DNA of 64,000 bases from Pseudophaeomoniella oleicola. Its lineage: Eukaryota > Ascomycota > Eurotiomycetes > Phaeomoniellales > Phaeomoniellaceae. The stretch's first letter is position 1. The number at the start of each line of letters is the position of its first letter. Below the pieces are notes generated by a model. That model was not told the DNA's origin and searched no databases. It saw only the letters and a program-made list of their open reading frames with translations. Both the position numbers and the translations under genes were made by a program. Shown here in pieces: positions 34,732-45,456 of the stretch. The stretch lies in contig QWDQ01000003.1 in NCBI GenBank assembly GCA_003868215.1, positions 124,001 through 188,000 of the forward strand, given 5' to 3'.

Positions 34732-35047
34732 ATAGGCGGAGGCAAGGCAGGCAGGCAAGCAAGGTTCCCAGGGACTCCTTATATAAGTATCTATGTAGGT
34801 TGGCAGGTAGCTTAATTCGAGCCACGTAGATGAACAGGCACCTTTGAACGCCCAAGCAAATCCAGAACTTCACTCAATGTCTCATGTTATGTATGGTGGA
34901 CAATATATTCGAGAAACCTCATTGTTTCATTCCCACACGCCTTCCAAACAGCGTTGTTCATAAATCAGACGGACCTCTTAACCCGACATATATATTCATT
35001 TTGCCGGAACTAATGACTCCATCCATTCATTTCCATTCATACGTTGT
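34732..35047. other. Intergenic between convergent genes, 0.3 kb
   Basis: Holds the 3' ends of the SDR and the polyol dehydrogenase. GGCAGG-type simple sequence follows the SDR stop. No gene. Confidence 0.5.
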
Positions 35048-36409
35048 CTATTTGACATCCACCTGATCCCCCACAATCAAACACTTCACCGCCACCTTCC
35101 CTTCCTCATCGACACCTCTACCCGCGACTCTAAACGCCATGTCCCCGTCCTCCAACGCGAAGCGATGCGTGCACAATTTCTCGGCGACATCGTCCAGTTT
35201 TCCGGACGCGAAGAGCGAGATGGCGGCCGGGTAGGTGTTGGCGTATCGGAAGACGCCGATGATGTCGACTTCGCGAAGGGCGGCGGCGCCGAGGGGGAGG
35301 GTTTGGACGGGGACGCCCATGCCGACGAGGATGACGGAGCCGCCGGGGGTGGTGGCGTAGATGGAGGTTTGGACGCAGGATTCGATGCCGGTGCATTCGA
35401 AGACGCGGGTGAAGCCGTGTGATTGAACGATGGGGTCCGGGGAAGAAGATTGGAGTTGTGAGGCAAGCGATTGGGCTGTGGAAAGATTTTCCTCGGTCGG
35501 TATACTGGGAGAGGGACGTGGTGTTTTGGGAAGGGTGTGAGTATGGAGTTTTATGTTTGGATTTAGACTACTGGCGATCTTGAGTCGAGACTCATCGATG
35601 TCAGCGATCGTGATAGAGGTGACGCCTTGGACTGCGAGGGCGGCTGCAGTGAGGATCCCAACTGCGCCGGCACCCAGGACGAGGGCCGACGTGCCTGAAA
35701 GCGATTGCGTGGGGGAGGTACGCATACTGCGGTTTATGGCGTGGAGTGACACTGCGAGAGGCTCGACTAGAGCACCTTGTTCGTAGGTTACATTTGGTGG
35801 GAGGACATGGCACATCGACGCGGGTTGGTTGAGCAATTGTGTTAGGGTGCCATGGGTATGAGGGAATGTCTTAGCTGAGGATCGAAATTTGAGAGAAGGG
35901 CAGAGATTGTAACGGCCTGTACTGCAGAGGTGACATGTTCGGCAGGGGATGCCGACCTCGAGGGCCACACGTGTGCCAAGAGGGAGCGAGGGTGCTGGGA
36001 TACTAGATGAGCTTGTGCCATTGATCTGAGAGTCAGGGACAGCTGTAATTATTCCTGCTGATTCGTGACCTAGAATCAGGGGGGATCTTAGGACGAAGTT
36101 CCCATTACGACCGTGATTGTAGTAATGGAGATCGGAGCCACATAGGCCTGTTGCTTGTATTGATACCTGGACCTCCCCGGGCTGTGGTTGGGGAACTTCT
36201 TGTTTTTCCTTACATTGTCAGTACATGAAGCGGGCCTATGTACTCAATAGGCTACTTGAAGATTGGTGAAGGCTTGAATGCAGAGGCGAGGCCCGACACT
36301 GTGTGAAGCTGCTGCCATATACATAGATTGTCATAGAATAGAGACTTACAAATCTCATGTCTTTTGCTCCGTGGAGCATGAGAGCATTGGATGGTCTGAA
36401 GCCTGCCAT
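35048..36409 (-). CDS. Zinc-dependent polyol dehydrogenase (xylitol/sorbitol dehydrogenase type)
   Basis: Medium-chain dehydrogenase expected to oxidise a sugar alcohol to a ketose with NAD+. The first exon (36409-36350) starts MAGFRPSNALMLHGAKDMRF; after the intron 36209-36349 it continues EKQEVPQPQPGEVQV, giving 406 aa. Catalytic zinc ligands are Cys in GLCGSDLHYY and His-Glu in LGHESAG; the structural-zinc lobe has four cysteines (PCRTCHLCSTGRYNLC). The Rossmann motif is LGAGAVGILTA, and the acidic ADIDESR after beta-2 favours NAD over NADP. Two linkers are longer than usual: a Ser/Pro-rich one around 85-100 and another near 225-255. The call as xylitol dehydrogenase rather than sorbitol or L-arabinitol dehydrogenase is uncertain. 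Confidence 0.9.
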
Positions 36410-37436
36410 TTTTCAAGAGATTCAGGGTGAAGCTGAAATCACTGGAGTCACAACACACTTGTAAGGAGAAAGAAGACAGAAAGGATGAATCTATTCTCTT
36501 CAAATCTGAACTGCGTACAAACCCACAAGGAGTACACGCCTGGCTGTCGGTTTGATTGGTTGATGCAGTCTCTAGACAGCACCGTTTGCAATACTGTCGA
36601 GGAAGACAAAGGGAGTGATGGGTTGATGTTACAAAACGACCACCCTACGCTTACGGGAAATTGCTGCTAGACCGCAGATATACCGAGCATATCCTGTTAC
36701 CTTTTATGATGCTTCTCTGAAAAATGTGACGATGTAGTCCCGGCATCTGAAGGAAACAATAGCGGTACGTCGACCGAGATATGATGGCAGAAGACAACAT
36801 CCGACTAATACTATCCATTGGTTGTTTGGAGGGGTTCTTGATTTATGTGGGGTGAAGCGTCGGAAAAGCGGAAAGTTGCATGGTCTGCGCAATAGCCGAT
36901 GATGTTAAGTGAGAGAGCCAGCGATGAGACACTTCAGTGAAGACGAAGTATTCCACACTGCTCTATAACCAACTTGTAGAGTCAGGTGAATTGCCTACGG
37001 CCCAAATCTGAATTATCAAGAGAGATCGTCATGCATGCAGAAGTGCAGAGGTGCGGGGATCAACAGGAATTGAAAAGAAACAACATAGTATCTGAGATGC
37101 TCATGAAAGCGCTGTCTCAGTTGAGGCCTTGCAGGATAATTGATTGCAACATATTAAGAATTTGAGCTTAAGATCTCGAATATGCATGTGCTGTGAGTAT
37201 CTGTGATTTCAATAGACAAACAAGGCCGAGATACAATCGTTGAAAATGATGCCAAGCCTCTTGGCAAGGAAATTCGCACGACATCCATAATCGGTTTAGC
37301 TCCATGATTTTGGAAATCGCAACCCACACTCGCACCAAAATCAAAAAAAGTGCGAGCAATAAGAACATTTCGTTCATCTTCAATCCACGACAACCAACGA
37401 CAAGGGCCATCCATCAAGAAGTCGCCAACAGTCAAG
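36410..37436. promoter_or_regulatory. Divergent intergenic region, polyol dehydrogenase / RPL17
   Basis: 1.0 kb with no gene I can support. It includes both promoters. Nothing repetitive is seen. Confidence 0.45.
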
Positions 37437-38283
37437 ATGGTACGTTTATCCTACAGCGCAGCAGAACAATACTCCCTGAGACCGGGCGCATCATTACCGA
37501 AGTGACAGTTGACTGACATCTGCATCTACGCAAACAGGTCCGCTACGCAATTCAAGACGTCAACACCGCCAAATCGGCGAAGGCCCGTGGCTCCTACCTC
37601 CGTGTTTCTTTCAAGAACACCCGCGAAACTGCTCAGGCCATCAATGGACTGAAGTTGGATCGTGCCATCAAGTACCTCGAGAACGTTCAGGAGAAGAAGG
37701 AAGTCATTCCATTCAGAAGATATGCTGGCGGTATCGGACGAAGCGCACAAGGTGAGTTGGATCTTTTTGAACTGGTTTCGCGGGCAGAGAAGAATTGCCG
37801 GTAGAAAAAGGATCCGAGCTGGGCATGGCTGTTGGTTGAATATCGCAGCGGGACTGAATATTTGGAGCTGGAATTCGAGATGCAATCTTTCACGTTAGAA
37901 ACCACGTTAGGGAACATTTTCTGACTCTGTTATTCACAGGGAAGCAATTCGGTGCCACCCGGGCTCGTTTCCCAGTCAAGTCTGCTGAGTTCTTGCTCGG
38001 TCTCCTCAAGAACGCCGAAGCCAACGCCGACACCAAGGGACTCGACACTAGCAACCTCTTCGTCAAGCACATTCAAGTCAACCAGGCACCAAAGCAACGC
38101 CGCCGCACATACCGTGCCCACGGTCGTATCAACCCATACATGAGCAACCCATGCCACATCGAGTTGGTGTTGACTGAGGGTGATGAGCCAGTTGCCAAGA
38201 GCAAGGATGTTGTCAAGGGTGAGGAGAGATTGTCCAGCAGACAGAAGGGTTTGAGGACGAGAAAAGCCATCACTGCCGCATGA
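37437..38283 (+). CDS. RPL17: 60S ribosomal protein L17 (uL22)
   Basis: Large-subunit protein that lines the peptide exit tunnel. The first coding exon is only the start codon (37437-37439); introns are 37440-37537 and 37752-37939, giving 186 aa, the usual length. The start [21 protein letters not shown] fits, with [10 protein letters not shown] before and [12 protein letters not shown] after the second splice, then [26 protein letters not shown], the conserved C-terminal beta-hairpin region, and a basic tail. The 188-bp second intron is longer than its neighbours'. I looked there for a box C/D snoRNA and saw none. Confidence 0.97.
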
Positions 38284-39009
38284 ATGCGAAAATTCTAGGG
38301 GCAGTTGGTGAGCGTTGATTGAGGCAGGGTGGAGGCGTGTATGTGTGTCTGCGAAAGCGGGTTGGTTTGGGAACCTTGGGGCATCAATGGATCAACGAGA
38401 GGAGTGGTGGCTTGATTCACATGCATGATAATGAGCATGAAGGAAAAGGCAGTCTCATTCTGATGGAGGATCAGGTCTTACATCTTTCAACCCTGCAAAT
38501 TTCCACGTTCTGTCAAGAAAGAAAGGATGGCTGGCGCTTTTCTCTTTTAACTACGAGACAAGACTTAAAATCCCGTACTCTATCTACCTTCCTATGGGAT
38601 TGTTCTCCGTCAGAAAAAAATATGGAAATAAATCCAATTCCAAAAGACATGATCGATACCTTGTTACATACCTTACTTTTCCACGTGCGATAGTGGTAGT
38701 AGTTGGTTTTGTTGTTGATGTGTGATACTATGTGCTGCTTGTCATATGGAGTGGAATTGTACTATGTATAAGGTACCTTATGTATGTGTTGTGAGTTTGA
38801 TACGTGATCTAACTCCTACTACTTACTAATGTTAGTACTACAGACGCAGGTAAGTAAGATAGGTAGGTAAGGTAGGTAGGTATGTCAAAGATACCTATGA
38901 CACGATGAGCAATCACCGAAAAACCAGAGAGACAATCTGAGAGGAGAAGCATAAGGCCATCTTGGAGCAATATGAGCAGGATAAGGGTCGTGGACAAAAA
39001 GAATGATCA
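38284..39009. other. Intergenic, 0.7 kb, 3' flank of RPL17
   Basis: No gene. From about 38690 to 38890 it has GTTGTT-like and GGTAGGTAAGGTAGG-like simple sequence. Confidence 0.5.
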
Positions 39010-40147
39010 TCTGGGTTGGTTCGAAGCCGACCAGTGAGGATTTGATTTTTCATGCTTGATTGTCACAACGGCATTCTCATCCATTGTTTCAGTCACGTAT
39101 ACATCTGATCTCTGGGACCTCGTTGCTTAATCGTGGCGTGAAATCTGGCTTCTGCCGGTAACTGTTCTTGTAATGCTCCAAGCAATGCTGCTGCGAAGGC
39201 ATGACCACTGTCATCACTGTTACAACTTGAGAGCATACCATCAATGGCGACTGATAAGTGTCAAGAACGCTCCGATAAGTTGTGGAGCGTTGTCGTCTTC
39301 GGCTTGCGGCAAGGTGGTCGATGATCTCAAGACCCCATTCACATCGTATTGTAGGTACCGGCCACGCTCGGTGATGAATAGAAGCCAAAAGATCTTCCGT
39401 CGATGACAAGCTCCTTCTGACAGCAGACCGTCGTATCGAAGATTCTGGTCAAGCCCCAACAACTGCGCGAGCGCCATCGTTGTTTTTACATATAAAGGGT
39501 GGCCGAATAGTACTTCTTTCTCGTGTGGTAAGGATGCAAACACAAGACGATACCAGGAAACCGGCAACAGGCGCTTCTTCTCAGTAGTCGTATGCCAGCC
39601 GCCGCTTTTCTGTCTCTGCTGCACATTAGTCACAGAGACTGGTGAGTTCGAAGCCGGTCATCGGTTTGGCTCTGTACACAAGCGAAGCTAAGCACCGGTG
39701 GCAGCGCGGGTAGCAGCGCACACTGCGAATGCTAGAACAGCACGTTCAGCACCGTTCACCTCTAGACCCAACAGCTCACTGAGAGCTGTGCGGTCCACCG
39801 CCCACCACATGGGATACATCTTGTAATAGTATATCTCAAGATAAATGCAGACATCGTTTTAGGCCGGAATTCCGATGGGACCTTGATCATTGCGAATTAC
39901 TCGTTGCCCATCTCGGGAGAGACAATGTCAGTCTTGCAGCCGTAGAACCGACATTAGCTCTAAGGTCATGCAGCTGTTTCCGGATGCGAATTGAAGTTGC
40001 CACTTTGGGGCTTTTCAGACCTGGCTTCAGAGGTTCCTTGGCGATAGAGCATTCGAAACCAGCTTTTTTACATGGCAGATATGGATGAGACCCATTGCAT
40101 CTGGTTTTCCGCAAGGAGCAGACATCACAAGCCCGTGGCTTTCCCAT
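39010..40147 (-). pseudogene. Decayed Zn2Cys6 transcription factor gene
   Basis: Several fragments of one regulator occur in order on the minus strand but in different frames. From the ATG at 40147, MGKPRACDVCSLRKTRCNG is a clear zinc-cluster start, but the second half reads LPCKKAGFEC, where a PCxxC pair is expected, so one of six cysteines is missing. Near 39700-39850 comes YYYKMYPMWWAVDRTALSELL, then a stop. Near 39420-39510, MALAQLLGLDQ and RRKIFWLLFITERGR match the middle region. A last piece around 39080-39140 (DFTPRLSNEV, then a shifted RSDVYVTE) looks like the region's end. The linker between zinc cluster and middle region is far shorter than normal. I count at least three disruptions. 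Some could be undetected introns, but the lost cysteine argues for decay. Confidence 0.65.
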
Positions 40148-43100
40148 CCTTGATCATCGACATGATATACGGAGGAGGTTGAAGGGATCGAAAAGGAAAA
40201 GAGACAGCAAAATAGCCGACCGTCATTTGAACGCTACTGATGAAAACAGGCATTGTAGCATCTGCAATTAACCCCCATCTCAACCTCTTCGCCGATGCAA
40301 AGAAGCGGGGGAGGTGGACAAACGAGGTGTCCGGAGCAGTCACTGTCCAATGGGTTGGGAAACGTACCAAAATTGAAGTGAACTGCTTCGCTTGTACCAG
40401 AATCTACAGGGGTTCACTGAATAGGCCAGAGATCAGTAGGGTCTGGGATTCTACGAGACTCGAGGACGTTTTAGATGCATATGCTTCGGGCCCACGATTG
40501 TTGAAATCACCCCGTCTCTTAGGTGTTGAAGTGGTGTAGGTGGGACAGGAGATCATATCAATAACCGAGTCTGCGTTTCGCCCGAGTAGGCAAATGGTGA
40601 GCTCGGGATAAACTTTTCGTTCTGCATGACTGCGCGCTTTGCTGTGCATGCAGCACCCCTTTCTCGTCTCTATGCGAAGAACTCTTCGGACCCGCGAGGC
40701 CGATCGGGCACCAGTCAGCACTTATGAAGCTTGCGAGGGTGAAGCTGAAAATAAGGGCGTAGAAACAGGCAAACCGTGATCTTGTGGCTGGAGAAGGTTT
40801 GCTATAACGTATTGTTGTGTTCGTGCGTCCAGAGAACCTCGACAGCTGAGGGAGAGCGGAGACACTCACTTTCCCATTGGACTTCTGAAACATTGGCATA
40901 GTCATCTAATGCTTCATCTTGACAGCTGCTGTTGGAGTCCAGGACATGAGGGTGCAGGGACCATCTACCGACCAAGAGCTGAGATGATCGGACATGTCCA
41001 TGTCTGAACCGATGAACGTGGCTCATTCCTCTAGTGCAAATGAGGTGCAAGTGGGAAATCCATGACAGCTCATCCACGACATCTCTTCGGCAATCGATTA
41101 GATTATGAGAGGAGCTCGTCGTTGAAGGATTTTCCTCAGCGTTATGTCAATTGTAAACAAAGAGTTTCAGATCGAGGCACGAGGAGATACACCGCAGGCA
41201 AGCAGCGAGGATTCTCCAATGCATACGTTAAGATAAGTACCTGCCGCTCGCTGCCTACCAGTAGGTATACTTTCTTCCTGCAGAGGCCTGGAATGTAACC
41301 TTGATTGTACCACTTTGGAATGCCGTTAGGTAACGTACCTAAGGTAGGTTCCTAAGTTGTGGTTAGTACGGCACGGAGAATCAGTCAGTTAGGGTAGGCA
41401 GACAAAGACAGCCTCTGGGCGGTTATGGGTTATGGCACCTGGAGGACGAACCGGAAGTCAACGGCGAGGCGGGTGAGATCCTTTCAGCCGGCAACTCGGT
41501 TAAGGTGCGAGGGAGACTGGATTCTTCATAGGGTCTTCGTCTTCTGCCAGCTAAGACTAGGGGCAGCCATCCCGTCAGCAGACCGTCCTCGCCGTTAACT
41601 TAACCTTAGGTTGGCACTCTCAGGCTCGCGTCAGGGTCTTAATCGCCGGAGGAGCCAGTGAGCTGGAAGATGGAGAAGAGAAGCGAGTGGGTTTCTTCAG
41701 CTAATAAGTCCCTGGTTGTGGGTAACCCACTTAAGCGAACTGGTACTACGTAGTAGGTATCATAACTTAGTACTTCGTAGTAAGGCTTAACTGTGAATCC
41801 TTTATTGCCGTACACTTCCGTCGACCGTTCTAGACTTTGCTCAATCTCTTTCACTTTAACGTCGGTCAACAAGGGGAAATGAAATGGCGACTTTGAAGGA
41901 AGAATTCAACCACCAAGAGACCAGGACGGAAGTTCAGGATATAGGGAACAGGGAACAGGTAACAATTAGGATTTGAGTGATATTACTAGTATGACTCAGC
42001 TTACTACGTACCTTAGTATATCACCGAAACTTGACGCTTGCCTGGACCGTCTGAAAGGCAACAAGGAATCGTCATGTCTGGCCCGTCTACTAATGCTGGG
42101 ATCATCGAACCCAATTCCAGGTGACAGCTAGAGCTGCTTGGCTCAGATAATTAAGTATCCTTGAGGCAAATTGCTGATGACTTCGGTATCTAGGTCCTTC
42201 AAGCACCTGTAAGCACCTGTACACATCGACTTCTCCGAAGTCAACATGTTAGGAAGATTTGTGTAACCACATGAAAAAAGAAGGAGCTGGAAGGACATCC
42301 CGTCAATGCATTGTTTGTGTGTGCTATCTAGACCACTACCAGTACAAACATACTCTACACTACCAGGGATTTGCCGCACGATCTTCCTTTCTTCTTTGCA
42401 GATGCACCACAAGTCTCCATCAAAGGAAGCATCCCTCGGATGGAGTGACCCATCCTCACTCGGAGTTATGGATAGTAAACTTACGTTCAGTTCATACATT
42501 ACCGAGACAATCAAACGATCCCCATCAATTGACCCAAGTACACGAGCCTGTCCCCAGGCCTAAAGTCTGCAACATTCCAAAGATATACAAGATAGATGGA
42601 TAGAAGTGTACAATACGAACCCTTTCAAGAGGAAACTAACCCCAGATTGATAAGTATGAACCCCTAGACGAATATAGGGAGGTATATAAGTATGCACCTC
42701 GGTAAGCTGAAAGCAGCAAGCTCCAAGCTTTTGCACAAGATCCTGGCCCTCGTTTCACTGTATTTTAATACCTGTACTCTGTATCTTTATGTATGCCACA
42801 CTGGGGGCATCTTAGTACTGCACTTCATCCCACCGTTGGCCGTCCCCCGAAAACTGGACCATCTCCCACCCCCGAACTGTATCGTCGCCCTGTCCAACCC
42901 CAAACACTCCTAGACTCATACAAACCTACCTAGACCTTCCTTACCTTACTCCGTACCTCCCAGGTATCTATTCAGGTAGCTACATAGTATTACGGCAGAG
43001 GACAAGGAATACTCCATCCCTAGAAGCCCATCTAACCTTCCATGCTTTCCCCATCTTTTCCCTTCTTTCATGCTCTTCCGTCAATTTGTTCTTGTCCGGT

Positions 43101-43755
43101 CCAAACATCATACGACCTGTCGAAATCATCTCGCTATATCCTCGTTGTCTCTCATCCTCACGCAGTTGATACTGTCCTGCTGTACCTGTCGTAGCGTTCT
43201 GAGACCCCGATACGTCTTGCCTTTGCGACGTCTCTTGGATCCCTCTTCGCCGATCGTTGAATCACACGCCTACCTACCTTAGTATATACTCACGAGACTT
43301 GTCCTGATTGTGTCCCGGTGGTGCGATATCTCGTTCTGACACTGACACATGCGCCAATAACTACCACCTACCCCTCATCTGATCTTCCGACTATTGCAGT
43401 TCAACGTCGGAAATCTCTCATCCGATCATCAGTGATATTTGTCGTTGTTTCTCTACGGTCACTACAGCTCTCACCATAAGCATCAGTCTACGCAGGGCCA
43501 TTGACGCACCATCCTGTGCTCATCCGGCCATCGTCCCAAAGTGGGTTGTGTGTGCATATTGGGAGTGTGAAGTTGGTGGCTTGATATAGCCGTTGTGTTG
43601 CCAGCTGATCAGTTCGGGTTTGGCTTCATCATGCGCTCCGTCTCCTACAGTTCGCATACTAGCTGAATCCCTCGAACGTCTACATCTCCCTTCACGAGCC
43701 GATTGAGCAGCTGAGGCTTCACTGGGCGATTCAGCATCAAGCCCAGGATTTCCTC
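40148..43755. other. Largest gene-poor stretch, 3.6 kb
   Basis: No gene can be supported. Contents: a palindrome TACTACGTAGTA at 41744-41755 followed by a related copy near 41768-41783; CCTAAGGTAGG-type sequence at 41336-41354; a pyrimidine-rich segment from 42900 to about 43080. The last 700 bp are probably the promoter and long leader of the next gene, with several short upstream frames, one of 70 codons from 43070. Confidence 0.5.
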
Positions 43756-45456
43756 ATGGCAGCGACAGATCGAGTTTTGCCGATAGAACAAGGTGTTCAG
43801 TCGAGGTCAAGAGAGTCAGTGAATCTCACGTTATGGCGAAGCATGACCTTCGATGATGACTCTATCTCACAGTCCGTGAAGAATATCAAAAGGATACAAC
43901 GAAGTTCCTCTCATGGTGCTCTGTCAAGTCATATGCCTGGCACTGCTTCTACTCGCAAAAAGCAACCTCCACGGATGCGGTTACCACCCTTTGAGACATT
44001 GGGGATTTCGGCGCACAAGCCAATGCTGTCAGAGTGGCAGCTTCGAGACCTGGCTGGGAGCAGCAAGCCCACAGGATCTCGTTCACAGATGCAGCGGTCA
44101 GCACATCTATCCGATCCACAACCACTGGAAAGACCTTTCGCATTTCTAGGTAGCACACCACTCCTGACTCCACCCGATGATATCGATTCCATCAAATGGA
44201 ACACTGCTGTTACGCAAGGCTCGGATGCTCCGGCAAACGCACCAACAAATACCTACTCGCACGCAGAACCCGTGTCTGGTGTGCAAATGGCAGGCAGTGA
44301 CGCCAGATCGAACAGGGCGGAACCAGCAGCTCAACAGACCCCAACACAATCGAACGAAACTCATTCTACGATCAGTGTACCAGAGGCAGTGCGACTGGGA
44401 GATTCGTGGGATGACTTTCTGAAGCTCGGCATCGGAGCAAATATTTCAGCGGTAGTGACTTCTGACAGTCAGTTACATGGCGTCACAGTCATATCTCAAA
44501 CCCTGCCACATCCCTTACAGGAGACATCGGAACAACGTACTGCATTCACGGCTACGATTGAGGCGATACAGTCGAGATTTGACGGTTTGGCTAATCCTCC
44601 ATACATTAAAATTACCCACGCAGTCCCCCCTCAGTTCACGTTGCGAAATCTTCCCTCCTCTCCACCCAGTACCCCGAGTCGGCAGGGAGGAGAAGATTAT
44701 TTCAGTGTCAATGTGTTCAGCAACGCGGCGCCTGTTCCAATCTATCACCTCTTTGACGGCAATGTTGACAGAGAGGCACCATCGTCACCCGCGCCCATCG
44801 TACCTCCATCGTCTGTGCAGGTGGCGCTTATAGAACGCTATATACCTCCCTCGACAGCGCAAGAACATCTTGCATTCTTTTCCCAAAATGGGCCGTCCGT
44901 TCTGGTTGATCGCTTAGTGGAACTGTCCCCAAATGGAGGCAGTCTGATGCTTGTCTATCCAACGAAGAAAGGGGCACAATCTTTCCGATCTGATTATGTG
45001 GGGCCATTGCTGGACAGCTTGCTGCGGACAATGGTCGTGGTGCATGACATGAGTTCGGACTTTGCGAGCTCACTTGGCCGGATGCCTGCTATCAATCAGA
45101 TGGCGGAATTTGCGGAGATGAAGGACAAGATCAAGACCCTCTGTGCACGACTGTCGCGAGGAGTATCATCTGCCCACCGGCCACAATATTCGCTCGTCTA
45201 TGCGAACTCAGGCAATGTGCCATTGAGCCGGACGGCCTGGAGCGAATGGTTTCTGCAGCAAGAGACGCCTCGAATGAGGGCAGCATTGAAGGCATATTGG
45301 CAACGAGGGCAGAGACTGCCGTCCTCTAAAGACGGGGTCATTCCGGCGACACTGCTGCGAGACATCAAGATCTGCGTGGAAAAGGGCGAATACGACGGGG
45401 GACAGGCGCAGGGCGGGGTGGAAGTCGGCGTCTTCGTGATTCGAAGGACGAAGTAA
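43756..45456 (+). CDS. Uncharacterised protein, 566 aa
   Basis: A single exon with good coding character throughout; the ATG at 43756 has the context CCTCATGGC. I do not recognise a named domain. The first ~210 residues are polar and Ser/Pro/Gln-rich and look disordered, with short conserved-looking islands (RMRLPPFETLG and RPFAFLGSTPLLTPPD). The C-terminal ~350 residues look folded: SWDDFLKLGIGANISAVV, then VALIERYIPPSTAQEHLAFF, LVDRLVELSPNGGSLMLVYPTKKGA and AWSEWFLQQETPRMRAALKAYW. The GGSLMLVYPTKKG strand-turn slightly recalls methyltransferase-like folds, but no SAM motif is visible. It seems to be one of the conserved fungal proteins of unknown role. A long leader precedes it. Confidence 0.75.
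   Translation: MAATDRVLPIEQGVQSRSRESVNLTLWRSMTFDDDSISQSVKNIKRIQRSSSHGALSSHMPGTASTRKKQPPRMRLPPFETLGISAHKPMLSEWQLRDLAGSSKPTGSRSQMQRSAHLSDPQPLERPFAFLGSTPLLTPPDDIDSIKWNTAVTQGSDAPANAPTNTYSHAEPVSGVQMAGSDARSNRAEPAAQQTPTQSNETHSTISVPEAVRLGDSWDDFLKLGIGANISAVVTSDSQLHGVTVISQTLPHPLQETSEQRTAFTATIEAIQSRFDGLANPPYIKITHAVPPQFTLRNLPSSPPSTPSRQGGEDYFSVNVFSNAAPVPIYHLFDGNVDREAPSSPAPIVPPSSVQVALIERYIPPSTAQEHLAFFSQNGPSVLVDRLVELSPNGGSLMLVYPTKKGAQSFRSDYVGPLLDSLLRTMVVVHDMSSDFASSLGRMPAINQMAEFAEMKDKIKTLCARLSRGVSSAHRPQYSLVYANSGNVPLSRTAWSEWFLQQETPRMRAALKAYWQRGQRLPSSKDGVIPATLLRDIKICVEKGEYDGGQAQGGVEVGVFVIRRTK

Noticed and set aside
37752-37939. Possible snoRNA in the long RPL17 intron
   Set aside because: Ribosomal protein introns often host box C/D RNAs, but I find no paired RTGATGA and CTGA boxes with a closing stem.
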